Shown: in pieces, positions 15,420 to 22,917 of the stretch
Layout of the letters: the number at the start of each line of letters is the position of its first letter
Position numbering within the stretch: position 1 is the stretch's first letter
Notes under the pieces: generated by a model
What the model was told of the DNA's origin: nothing
The model's database searches: none
Seen by the model: the letters and a program-made list of their open reading frames with translations, nothing else
Assembly (NCBI GenBank): GCA_019694735.1
Contig: JAIBBJ010000220.1
Location: forward strand, 1-35,673
Length of the DNA stretch: 35,673 bases
From: Gemmatimonadaceae bacterium
GTDB taxonomy: Bacteria > Gemmatimonadota > Gemmatimonadetes > Gemmatimonadales > Gemmatimonadaceae
Direction: 5' to 3'
Program-made: the position numbers and the translations under genes

Positions 15420-15490
15420 GCTACCGATCCTCGACGCCGCCGCGCAAGCCCCGGGATCGACGGCCCCCGCAGGCGGGGCCCCGCCCTTCC

Positions 15491-15496
15491 TATATT
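15491..15496 (+). promoter_or_regulatory. -10 box (TATATT) for the small ORF-queG transcript
   Basis: TATATT ends 6 bases before the GTG at 15503, so the mRNA would start at or next to the start codon. No -35 box is recognisable 16-18 bases upstream. Confidence 0.5.
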
Positions 15497-15502
15497 CCGC
15501 CC

Positions 15503-15745
15503 GTGCTCGGCCTCGCCCTCCGCCTGGTCCCCCGCGCGCTCGCCAACCCCCGCACCGCGTGGGCGCTGCTCGTCGTCGCGTGGCGCTTCCGCCGCAACCG
15601 GTGGTGGATGCGCTTTCCCTTCCTGCCGCTCCCGGCGCGCGACTACGTGCGCTGGCGCATGTACACGGCCTACGGCGACCACGACGCGGTGCCACCGGTG
15701 GACGACGTGATCCGCTACGCGCGCTGGGCGGCGCGCATCGGGTGA
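15503..15745 (+). CDS. Small conserved-looking protein of unknown function upstream of queG (80 aa)
   Basis: I do not recognise this 80-residue protein. It has an N-terminal basic/hydrophobic stretch (LALRLVPRALANPRTAWALLVVAWRF, with a possible single membrane-associated helix around residues 18-27), then RRNRWWMRFPFLPLPARDYVRW and an acidic end with DHDAVPPVDDVIRY. The Trp/Arg content and the composition of the C-terminal part look like a real protein and not a frame shadow. The GTG at 15503 follows a TATATT box closely. Its TGA overlaps the queG GTG (GTGA), implying translational coupling, so a link to queuosine synthesis or simply operon membership is possible. No function is claimed. Confidence 0.7.
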   Translation: MLGLALRLVPRALANPRTAWALLVVAWRFRRNRWWMRFPFLPLPARDYVRWRMYTAYGDHDAVPPVDDVIRYARWAARIG

Positions 15746-16680
15746 GCGTCGAAGCGCGGCTCAAGGCCCAGGCCCTCGGCCTCGGCTTCGACCGCGCCGG
15801 CATCGCGCGCCTCGGGCCGGTGGAGTCCGCGCCCGCCTTCGAGCGCTGGCTCGCCGAGGGCCGCCACGGCGAGATGGACTACCTGCGCCGCGGGGCCGAG
15901 CTGCGCCAGGACACCACACGGCCCGAGCCGGGGATGGTGAGCGCGGTGGTCGTCACGCTCGACTACGGGGGCCGCTCGCCCGGCGGACCGGTCGCGCGCT
16001 ACGCGCGCGGCGACGACTACCACCGGCTGATGTGGGACCGCCTCGATGCGCTGCTCGCGTGGGTGCGCGCGGACCGCGGCACCGCCGTGCGCGGGCGCGC
16101 CTACGTGGACACCGGCCCGATCCTCGAGCGCGACCTCGCGCGGCGCGCCGGTCTTGGCTGGTTCGGCAAGAACACCATGCTCATCCACCCCGAGGCCGGG
16201 TCGTTCTTCTTCATCGGCGCGCTCTTCCTCGAGTTGCCGCTCACGCCCGACGCGCCGTTCACGGACGAGCACTGCGGCACCTGCACGCGGTGCCTCGACG
16301 CCTGTCCGACGCAGGCGCTCGTCGCCCCGGGCGTGATGGACGCGCGCCGCTGCATCTCCTACCTGACCATCGAGAGCCGGAGCCCCATCCCGGACGCCCT
16401 CGCGCCGCAGGTCGGGGAGCACGTGTACGGCTGCGACGTATGCCAGGACGTGTGCCCGTGGAACGTGAAGTTCGCCGCACCGCCGCCGGCCGAGGGTGCG
16501 CTCGCGCCCAAGGCCTGGCTCTCGGGCACCGATGCCGGCGCGCTCGCGCGCGAGCTCCTCGCGATGGACGAGGCCACGTACCGCGAGCGCTTCCGCGGCT
16601 CGGCGATGACGCGCGCCAAGCTCGCCGGGCTGCAGCGCAACGCGCGCGCGGTCCTCGCGAACCGCGAAGGGACGACGTGA
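15742..16680 (+). CDS. queG: Epoxyqueuosine reductase QueG
   Basis: The 312-residue enzyme performs the last step of queuosine synthesis, reducing epoxyqueuosine in tRNA to queuosine with cobalamin and two [4Fe-4S] clusters. Seen here: the N-terminal cobalamin-binding region with GFDRAGIARLG and RYARGDDYH, the GPILERDLARRAGLGWFGKNT block, and two ferredoxin-like clusters, Cys178/181/184/188-Pro and Cys231/234/238-Pro. A further Cys in DARRCISYL (about 204) is also typical. The length fits the core enzyme without the C-terminal HEAT-like repeats found in some relatives. It starts with GTG overlapping the preceding stop and is followed 19 bases later by a GH13 gene with a GGAGG site. No queuosine synthesis partner gene is visible in this window. 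Confidence 0.95.
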   Translation: MSVEARLKAQALGLGFDRAGIARLGPVESAPAFERWLAEGRHGEMDYLRRGAELRQDTTRPEPGMVSAVVVTLDYGGRSPGGPVARYARGDDYHRLMWDRLDALLAWVRADRGTAVRGRAYVDTGPILERDLARRAGLGWFGKNTMLIHPEAGSFFFIGALFLELPLTPDAPFTDEHCGTCTRCLDACPTQALVAPGVMDARRCISYLTIESRSPIPDALAPQVGEHVYGCDVCQDVCPWNVKFAAPPPAEGALAPKAWLSGTDAGALARELLAMDEATYRERFRGSAMTRAKLAGLQRNARAVLANREGTT

Positions 16681-16699
16681 GCCCGCGACCGGAGGCCGC

Positions 16700-18604
16700 A
16701 TGAGCCGCCGGCAGGCGCGCTCCGGTGCCGCCATCCTGTGCATGGCGTGCGCCGCTGCATGCGCCGCGTCAGGCGCGACGCCGACCCCGGGGACCGCGCC
16801 GCCGGCCGCGCCCGCCGCGGTCGTGGGCGCGGCGCACCCGGCCGAGCCGGTGGACGCCCGCGCACGCGCCTCGCACGACCCGTCCGACCCAGCCGATCTG
16901 TCCGAGGTCCCGGCGGGCATCGTCGTGCGCCTGCGCATCCACGGCGATCCCACGGTGGCGCCGCGCATCGTCGTGGATGGTCGCGCGAGCGTGATGCCGC
17001 TCCAGCTCCGGGTGGGCGACACGCTCGTGTTCCGCACCGTGCTCCCCGCCGCGACGACGCGGTACGCGTTCGAGACGCACCTCGGCCCGTCCTCCCGCAC
17101 GCTGGGGCCGTTCGACGTCCCGACGGAGCGGTTCCGTGCGGTGCCGTGGGTCGGCGGGAGCGTCGGCTACCAGGTCTTCCCCGAACGGTTCGCCAACGGC
17201 GACCGCGACAACGACTCGCTCGCGCTCGCCACCGACGAGTGGACCTTCCTCTCGCCGCGCCTGCGCGGCGCGCGTCCCACCCTCGCGCACTGGGACGATG
17301 CGCCGGGCGAGTCCCACTGCTGCCATCAGTACTTCGGCGGCGACCTGCAGGGCATCCGCGACCACCTCGCGCACCTCGATTCGCTCGGGGTCACGCTGCT
17401 GTACCTCAATCCCGTGTTCAGCGCGGGCTCGGCGCACGGCTACGACACGTGGGACCATCTCGCGGTGGAGCCGAGCCTCGGCACCGAGGCGCTGCTGCGG
17501 ACGCTCGTGCAGGAGGCGCGCGCGCACGGGATGCGCGTCCTCTGGGACTTCGTGCCGAACCACGTGGGCGTCGGCCACGCCGCGTTCCGCGATGCGCTGG
17601 CCCGCGGCCGGGTGAGCCCGTACGCCTCGTGGTTCACGTGGTCGGTCGATCCGCGCGAGGCTGAGCCCGGGAACGCGGCCCATTACGCGACCTTCGCCGG
17701 CATCGGCGCGATGCCGAAGCTGGCCACGGCCGAGCCCGCCGTGCGCGCGCACCTGATGGACGCGGTGCGGAAGTGGACCGCGCTCGGCTTCGCCGGCATC
17801 CGCGTGGATGTCCCCTGGGAGGTCACCGACGCCCCGGCCTTCTTCCGCGAGCTCCGCCGCACGGCCAAGGGGCTCGATCCCGACCAGTACCTCGTCGGCG
17901 AATACTGGACACAGGGCGCCGAGTGGCTGCGCGGCGACCGTTTCGATGCACTGATGAACTACGCCGTCGGCCGGGACCTGCTCGCGGCCGTCGCCGCGGG
18001 GACGATCGGCGCGGATTCCGCGGCGCGCGCCCTGTCGCGCGTGCTCGCCGCATACCCGGACGCGGCGACGGCGATGCAGTTCAACGTGATCGCGACGCAC
18101 GATACGCCGCGGCTGCTGACGATGCTCGGCGGCGGCGACCTCGGGGCGACGGCCTCCCCCGACTCCCGTGCGCGCCAGCGGCTGGCGAGCGCGATGCTCT
18201 TCGCCCTCCCCGGCGTGCCCGTGACCTTCCAGGGCGATGAGTGCGCGTTCCTCGGCACCGGAGGCGGCGGCTCCGGGGAGCGGAACCGGTACCCGATGCA
18301 GTGGGGGCGCTGCGACCCGGCGATGGTCGCGCACTACGCCGCGCTGGCGCGGCTGCGGCGCGCCGAGCCCGCGCTCACCTCGGCTGCCATCGCGGACGTG
18401 CGCGCCGATGGCACCGTGCTGCGCTGGTCCCGGGGCGAGACCGATCAGCCGGGGATCCTCGCCATCTTCAATACGGGGGCGGCCCCGGCCGCGCACCGGC
18501 TCCCCTTCGGGACCTGGCTCGACCTGACCACGGGGCTCCCGGCCACGGGAACCGTCACGCTCGAGTCCCATGGCTGGCGATGGTTCCGGCGTGCGACACG
18601 CTGA
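16700..18604 (+). CDS. Secreted GH13 alpha-amylase-family lipoprotein, cyclomaltodextrinase/neopullulanase-like
   Basis: The 634-residue product has an export signal with several cysteines (AAAC around residue 20 could be a lipobox), a low-complexity linker, an N-terminal beta domain (about 75-145) and a GH13 catalytic barrel beginning at GYQVFPERFANGD. The conserved regions are DFVPNHVG (region I), GIRVDVPWE with nucleophile Asp370 (II), VGEYW with acid/base Glu401 (III) and ATHDTPR with Asp468 (IV). The N-terminal domain and the FGGDLQGIRDHLAHLDSLGV block resemble maltogenic amylases and cyclomaltodextrinases. Region II carries Pro-Trp before Glu, where relatives usually have Ala-Asn, so substrate preference may differ. 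GGAGG lies 4 bases before the ATG; the gene is 19 bases behind queG. Confidence 0.88.
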   Translation: MSRRQARSGAAILCMACAAACAASGATPTPGTAPPAAPAAVVGAAHPAEPVDARARASHDPSDPADLSEVPAGIVVRLRIHGDPTVAPRIVVDGRASVMPLQLRVGDTLVFRTVLPAATTRYAFETHLGPSSRTLGPFDVPTERFRAVPWVGGSVGYQVFPERFANGDRDNDSLALATDEWTFLSPRLRGARPTLAHWDDAPGESHCCHQYFGGDLQGIRDHLAHLDSLGVTLLYLNPVFSAGSAHGYDTWDHLAVEPSLGTEALLRTLVQEARAHGMRVLWDFVPNHVGVGHAAFRDALARGRVSPYASWFTWSVDPREAEPGNAAHYATFAGIGAMPKLATAEPAVRAHLMDAVRKWTALGFAGIRVDVPWEVTDAPAFFRELRRTAKGLDPDQYLVGEYWTQGAEWLRGDRFDALMNYAVGRDLLAAVAAGTIGADSAARALSRVLAAYPDAATAMQFNVIATHDTPRLLTMLGGGDLGATASPDSRARQRLASAMLFALPGVPVTFQGDECAFLGTGGGGSGERNRYPMQWGRCDPAMVAHYAALARLRRAEPALTSAAIADVRADGTVLRWSRGETDQPGILAIFNTGAAPAAHRLPFGTWLDLTTGLPATGTVTLESHGWRWFRRATR

Positions 18605-18647
18605 CCCGGTCATTGCGCGAAGCCCGTTCCGAAGCGAGCGTCCATCC

Positions 18648-20216
18648 ATGCGTCGCCTCCTCCCCCCGATCGCCCTCGCGCTCGCGCTGACCGCCTGCTC
18701 GGAGAAGGGCATCCCCAGCGGCTCGAACCCGACGCGCGAGCGTCCGTCGCTGCCGACCACCTACCGCGCCACCGGCCACGCGGCCGCCGGCGACGTCTTC
18801 GTCCACCTCTTCGACTGGCCGTGGCCGGACATCGCCGCCGAGTGCGAGAACGTGCTCGGGCCGGCGGGCTACAAGGCGGTGCAGGTCTCGCCGCCGAACG
18901 AGCACAGCATCACGCCGAGCTACGACTGGAGCGAGCGCTACCAGCCGGTGAGCTACTCGGTGGCGCGGAGCCGCTCGGGCACCGGTGCGCAGTTCCAGGA
19001 CATGGTCACGCGCTGCGCGAACGCCGGCGTGGGGATCTACGTGGACGCCGTGATCAACCACATGACGAACTTCCCGAGCCCCGGCACGGGGAGCAACGGG
19101 ACGGCGTACACCAAGTACAACTACCCGGGCCTCTGGAACGTCGGCGACTTCCATCCGCCCTGCGGCATCGGCAGCTACCAGGACGCGGCGCAGGTGCAGG
19201 ACTGCGAGCTCTTCTCGCTGCCGGACCTCGATACCGGCCAACCGCAGGTGCGGCAGAAGCTCGCCGAGTACCTCATCGCGCTGGCGCGGATGGGCGTGGC
19301 CGGCTTCCGCATCGACGCCGCGAAGCACATCCAGCAGGTGGAGCTCGACGACATCATCGACCGCGCGAACCTGACGCTGGTCGGCGAGGGGCGCCCGATC
19401 CCGTACGTCTTCCTCGAGGTGGTGGGGAGCGGCAGTGGCGAGGCGGTGCTCCGCCAGCACTACTACGGCGTCGGCTACAGCTCGGGCGGCGCGTCCGACA
19501 TCACGGAGTTCAACTTCGTCGGCGTGGGCGACAAGTTCCGGAAGGTCGGCGGGCAGTCCATCTCGCAGCTCGACCCGAACGGACCGAGCGGCGCCGCCTT
19601 CAACGAGACCGCCTGGAACCTGATGCCGAGCGAGAAGGGGGTCGTGTTCCTGCAGAACCACGACACCCAGCGCGGCTGCGGCATCGGCTACCAGCACGGC
19701 GATGCGTTCCGCCTCGCGAACGTGTGGATGCTCGCCCAGCCCCACGGCTACCCGAGCATCCTCTCCGGCTACGCCTTCCAGTGCGGCACGCAGAACTCGC
19801 TCGGCCCCGCGTCCGACGCGAGCGGGTGGACCCTCCCCGTCGCGTGCGTCGGCGACTGGTCCACCGCGACGAGCCAGCAGTGGACCTGCGAGCACCGCGA
19901 CCCGTACATCCGCAACATGGTGCGGTTCCGGAGGACCGTCGCCGGCGAGCCGATCAGCGGCTGGTGGGACAACGACGGCAACGCGATCGCGTTCTCGCGC
20001 GGCGTGAAGGGCTTCGTCGCGATCAACCGCGAGACCGCCGCCGTCACGCAGACGGTCACGACGACGCTCCCCAACGGGACCTACTGCGACCGGCTCACCG
20101 GCGGCCTCGTCGGCGGCGTGTGCGCCGGCACGACGGTCACGGTGAGCGGCGGCCAGGTGACCTTCACCCTCGCGCCCGACCGCGCGATCGCGATCGACAT
20201 CGACAGCCGGCCCTGA
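18648..20216 (+). CDS. Secreted alpha-amylase of animal type (GH13), lipoprotein
   Basis: The 522-residue protein starts with a lipoprotein signal (LALTACS) and is strikingly similar to animal alpha-amylases across all three domains: VHLFDWPW, VQVSPPNEHS, ERYQPVSY, YVDAVINHM (region I), GFRIDAAKH with nucleophile Asp223 (II), FLEVVG with Glu257 (III), and FLQNHDTQRG with Asp339 (IV); the C-terminal domain has TCEHRDPYIRNMV and the Cys pair of YCD...VCAG. Of the chloride ligands, Arg221 and Asn337 are kept, but the position of the third (Arg337 in human numbering, after GFT) is Ser370 here. It would hydrolyse starch-like alpha-1,4-glucans outside the cytoplasm. It follows the other GH13 gene after 43 bases; no strong Shine-Dalgarno site is visible. 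The gene ends just before a long palindromic terminator. Confidence 0.93.
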   Translation: MRRLLPPIALALALTACSEKGIPSGSNPTRERPSLPTTYRATGHAAAGDVFVHLFDWPWPDIAAECENVLGPAGYKAVQVSPPNEHSITPSYDWSERYQPVSYSVARSRSGTGAQFQDMVTRCANAGVGIYVDAVINHMTNFPSPGTGSNGTAYTKYNYPGLWNVGDFHPPCGIGSYQDAAQVQDCELFSLPDLDTGQPQVRQKLAEYLIALARMGVAGFRIDAAKHIQQVELDDIIDRANLTLVGEGRPIPYVFLEVVGSGSGEAVLRQHYYGVGYSSGGASDITEFNFVGVGDKFRKVGGQSISQLDPNGPSGAAFNETAWNLMPSEKGVVFLQNHDTQRGCGIGYQHGDAFRLANVWMLAQPHGYPSILSGYAFQCGTQNSLGPASDASGWTLPVACVGDWSTATSQQWTCEHRDPYIRNMVRFRRTVAGEPISGWWDNDGNAIAFSRGVKGFVAINRETAAVTQTVTTTLPNGTYCDRLTGGLVGGVCAGTTVTVSGGQVTFTLAPDRAIAIDIDSRP

Positions 20217-20230
20217 GCCACCGCCGGAAG

Positions 20231-20272
20231 GCACGACGGGGTCGCGTCCGCGCGGACGCGACCCCGTCGTGC
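20231..20272. terminator. 42-bp perfect palindrome between convergent genes
   Basis: Arms 20231-20250 and 20253-20272 are exactly complementary around a central CG, so the entire 42 bases are palindromic; in practice the loop would be 4 bases. It lies 14 bases after the amylase stop and 25 bases from the convergent VOC gene stop, serving both directions. There is no T-tract. It begins GCACGACGGGG, the word also found at 3221-3230. Confidence 0.8.
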
Positions 20273-20297
20273 GTCAGGCGGCGGCCCGGGCGGGCCG

Positions 20298-21233
20298 TCA
20301 GCGCGCGGTGAGCCGCACGCGGGTGCCCCATGGGTCCGCGGTCACCGCGTCGTCCTCCTCGCGCGTGACGCCGTGGCCGACCTTCGCGATGTGCACCGCC
20401 GCCGCATCCACATCGGCCGCGGTGGGCAGCTCGATCGTCCACTCGACGAGCCGTGCCTCGGTCTCGGGCGCCGGCTGCGCGTGCGGCCCCGCCCACGTGT
20501 TGGTCCCGAGGTGGTGATGGTAGCCGCCCGCGGCGAGGAAGAGCGCGCCCGGATAGCTCCACACGATGCGATCGAGGCCGACCGCCTCCGAGTAGAACGC
20601 CGCCGCCTGCTCGATGTCGCCGACGTGCAGGTGCACGTGGCCGATCACGGTGCCCGACGGCATCCCGACCCACTGCAGCGGCCCGGCCGCGCGCACGAGG
20701 TCGTCGAAGTCCACCGGGTCGGTGGCCATCATCAGCTCGCGCCCGACCCGGCGCCAGCTCTCGCGCGGCCGGTCGGCGTAGACCTCGATGCCGAGCCCGT
20801 CGGGGTCATTGAGGTAGATCGCCTCGCTCACCAGGTGGTCGCCGGCGCCGGCGCGCGCACCGATCTCGCTGAGGTGGCGCACGAACCGGCCGAGCGCGCC
20901 GCGGTCGGGCAGGAGGATCGCGAAGTGGTAGAGCCCGAGCCGGCCGCGTCCCACCGGGAGCGCGTTGGGCCGCTCGCGCAGCTCGACGAGCACCCGGTCA
21001 CTCTGGTGCGCGCCGAGGAGCGCCGTCCCCTCACGGCGCGCGATCGTCGTGAAGCCGAGCACGAACTCGTAGAACCGCAGGGAGCGTTCGAGGCTCGACA
21101 CCTGCAGCACCACCCGGCCGAGGCGCGTGGCGTCGGGGAGGCGGTGGCCCGACGGCGCCGCGCCGTAGGAGCCGGGGAGCGCCGGCTCGCCGCGCGACCC
21201 GCCGCCGAAGATGTCCTGCGTCGTCACGCCCAT
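20298..21233 (-). CDS. VOC-superfamily protein, catechol-2,3-dioxygenase (CatE)-like
   Basis: The 311-residue protein has two vicinal-oxygen-chelate modules: the first around residues 38-155 (VVLQVSSLERSLRFYEFVLGF, then LYHFAILLP and NDPDGLGIEVYAD), the second from about 197 (IGHVHLHVGDIEQAAAFYSEAVGL, AAGGYHHHLGTNTW). This two-module layout and the GGYHHHLGTNTW motif match CatE of Bacillus and its many relatives, which are annotated as ring-cleaving dioxygenases or glyoxalase-like proteins. Metal ligands probably come from the His residues of these motifs and Glu of GIEVY, but I cannot fix them by eye, and the end of module 2 lacks the usual Glu (DPWGTRVRL). GGAGG lies 7 bases before the ATG, and the gene is divergent from the GMC oxidoreductase gene. 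Confidence 0.82.
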   Translation of the reverse strand: MGVTTQDIFGGGSRGEPALPGSYGAAPSGHRLPDATRLGRVVLQVSSLERSLRFYEFVLGFTTIARREGTALLGAHQSDRVLVELRERPNALPVGRGRLGLYHFAILLPDRGALGRFVRHLSEIGARAGAGDHLVSEAIYLNDPDGLGIEVYADRPRESWRRVGRELMMATDPVDFDDLVRAAGPLQWVGMPSGTVIGHVHLHVGDIEQAAAFYSEAVGLDRIVWSYPGALFLAAGGYHHHLGTNTWAGPHAQPAPETEARLVEWTIELPTAADVDAAAVHIAKVGHGVTREEDDAVTADPWGTRVRLTAR

Positions 21234-21288
21234 CGTGCGCCTCCGTCCGTGCGTCCGCGCGGCCGCCCCTGCGGGCGGTGCCCGGCGG

Positions 21289-21298
21289 AATGTACCTT
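21289..21298. promoter_or_regulatory. Shared bidirectional -10 element (ANNNTANNNT)
   Basis: AATGTACCTT reads as TACCTT (21293-21298) toward the GMC gene and as TACATT (21294-21289) toward the VOC gene, sharing the central TA. The GMC ATG is 12 bases past its box; the VOC leader would be about 50 bases and does have a GGAGG site. The layout is the same as at 5600-5609. An upstream in-frame ATG (21290) overlaps the box and so is unlikely to be the start. Confidence 0.5.
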
Positions 21299-21310
21299 TC
21301 GGGCGTCCTC

Positions 21311-22900
21311 ATGACGCCTGCGCACGAATACGACTGGCTCATCATCGGTTCCGGCTTCGGCGGGAGCGTGTCCGCGCTGCGGCTGAGCGAGAAGGGCTAC
21401 CGCGTCGCGGTGCTCGAGGCCGGGCGCCGCCGCGCCGACGCGGAGTACGCCGAGTCCACGTGGGACCTGCGGAACTACCTCTGGGCGCCACGGCTCGGGA
21501 TGCGCGGCATCCTCGAGCTCACGCGCTTCCGCGACATCTTCATCGCCTCGGGCGCGGGCGTCGGCGGCGGCAGCACGGTCTATGCGAACACGCTCTACCG
21601 CGCCAAGCCGGCGTTCTTCGAGAACCCGCAATGGCGCGGACTCGCCGACTGGGCGTCGGTGCTCGCGCCGCACTACGACACGGCCGAGCGGATGCTCGGC
21701 GTGCAGCGCGTTCCGTACGAGAGCAGCGGGCAGCGGCTCCTGCAGGAGGTGGGCGCCGCATTCGGCTGCGCGCACACCTACACGCCGACACCGGTCGGCG
21801 TGTTCTTCGGCGAGCCGGGGCGCGAGGTGCCCGACCCGTACTTCGGCGGCGAGGGCCCGTCCCGCACCGGCTGCACGCGCTGCGGGGCCTGCATGGTCGG
21901 CTGCCGCGTCGGCGCCAAGAACACGCTGCTCAAGAACTACCTCTGGTTCGCCGAGCGGCGCGGCGCCACCGTGCTCCCCGACCGCGAGGTCGTCGAGATC
22001 CGCCCGCTCGGCGACGGCACCGGCCGCGACGGCTATGCGGTGACCACGCAGCGGCCCGGCGCGTGGCTCGATCGCGACGTCCGCACCATCACAGCGAAGG
22101 GTGTGGTGGTCTCGGCGGGCGCGCTCGGCACCAACCGCCTGCTGCTGCGGTGCAAGACCGGCGGGGCGCTGCCGCGCCTGAGCGACCGCCTCGGCGAGCT
22201 GGTGCGCACGAACAGCGAGTCCATCCTCGCGATCACGCTCCCCGACGACGCCACGCAGCCGTGGTTCGACGTCGCGATCAGCGCGAGCATCCATCCCGAC
22301 GCCGACACGCACATCGAGTTCTGCACCTACGGCCGGCACGGCGACTTCATGTCGCTGCTCCTCGCGCCGCTCACGGGACGCGGGACGCGGGTCACGCGCC
22401 CCCTCAAGCTCCTCGGCGCGATCCTGCGCCATCCGCTGCGCGCGCTGCGTGGGCTCTGGCCCGCCGGCTGGAGCCGACGCTCGCTCGTGCTGCTCGTGAT
22501 GCAGTCGAGCGACAACGCGATCGCGTTCCGCCCGTCGCGCGGGCCGCTGGGGTTCCGGCTGCGGACCGAACAGGACCGGGCGCGGCCGAACCCGACGTTC
22601 ATCCCGGTCGCGAACGCGGTCGCCGAGTGGCTCGCCGAGCGCACCGGCGGCACGGCGCATTCGAGCGTGTTCGAGGCGACGATGAACATCCCGACGACCG
22701 CGCACATCCTCGGCGGGGCGGTGATCGGCGCCGACGCGTCACGCGGCGTGGTGGACGCGCGGCTGCGGGCGTTCGGCTACGAGGACCTGCTGATCGTGGA
22801 CGGCTCGACGATGCCGGCGAACCCCGGCGTGAACCCGTCGCTGAGCATCACTGCGCTCGCGGAGTACGCGATGGCGCAGGTACCGGCCGCGCGCGCCTGA
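21311..22900 (+). CDS. GMC-family FAD oxidoreductase, cholesterol-oxidase-like
   Basis: The 529-residue flavoprotein has an FAD-binding Rossmann motif at the N-terminus (GSGFGGS, residues 13-19, ending LEAG), the GGGSTVYANTLYR substrate-region block, SAGALGTNRLLL (about 275), and the C-terminal GMC signature with DGSTMPANPGVNPSLSI. It belongs to the cholesterol-oxidase/ChoD-like group by its overall order. A four-cysteine stretch, Cys188-x2-Cys191-x2-Cys194-x3-Cys198, precedes RVGAKNTL and resembles a ferredoxin-type pattern; it recurs in this subgroup. No signal peptide is visible. The substrate is probably an alcohol or sterol-like compound, but nothing in the context identifies it. The ATG at 21311 starts six residues before the YDWLIIGSG strand. 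Confidence 0.85.
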   Translation: MTPAHEYDWLIIGSGFGGSVSALRLSEKGYRVAVLEAGRRRADAEYAESTWDLRNYLWAPRLGMRGILELTRFRDIFIASGAGVGGGSTVYANTLYRAKPAFFENPQWRGLADWASVLAPHYDTAERMLGVQRVPYESSGQRLLQEVGAAFGCAHTYTPTPVGVFFGEPGREVPDPYFGGEGPSRTGCTRCGACMVGCRVGAKNTLLKNYLWFAERRGATVLPDREVVEIRPLGDGTGRDGYAVTTQRPGAWLDRDVRTITAKGVVVSAGALGTNRLLLRCKTGGALPRLSDRLGELVRTNSESILAITLPDDATQPWFDVAISASIHPDADTHIEFCTYGRHGDFMSLLLAPLTGRGTRVTRPLKLLGAILRHPLRALRGLWPAGWSRRSLVLLVMQSSDNAIAFRPSRGPLGFRLRTEQDRARPNPTFIPVANAVAEWLAERTGGTAHSSVFEATMNIPTTAHILGGAVIGADASRGVVDARLRAFGYEDLLIVDGSTMPANPGVNPSLSITALAEYAMAQVPAARA

Positions 22901-22917
22901 GGCGCCCCGCGCCTCAG
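22897..22917. terminator. Hairpin that contains both convergent stop codons
   Basis: A 9-bp perfect stem (22897-22905 with 22909-22917, loop CCC) includes the TGA of the GMC gene (22898-22900) in one arm and the TGA of the SulP gene (22914-22916 on the other strand) in the opposite arm. Confidence 0.5.

Noticed and set aside
16769-18760. A 663-codon minus-strand frame opposite the first GH13 gene.
   Set aside because: The sense strand has all four GH13 conserved regions; the antisense product is Arg/Gly/His-rich low complexity.
18555-20234. A 559-codon minus-strand frame opposite the animal-type amylase.
   Set aside because: Shadow of a gene with complete amylase motifs; no start signal or recognisable domain.
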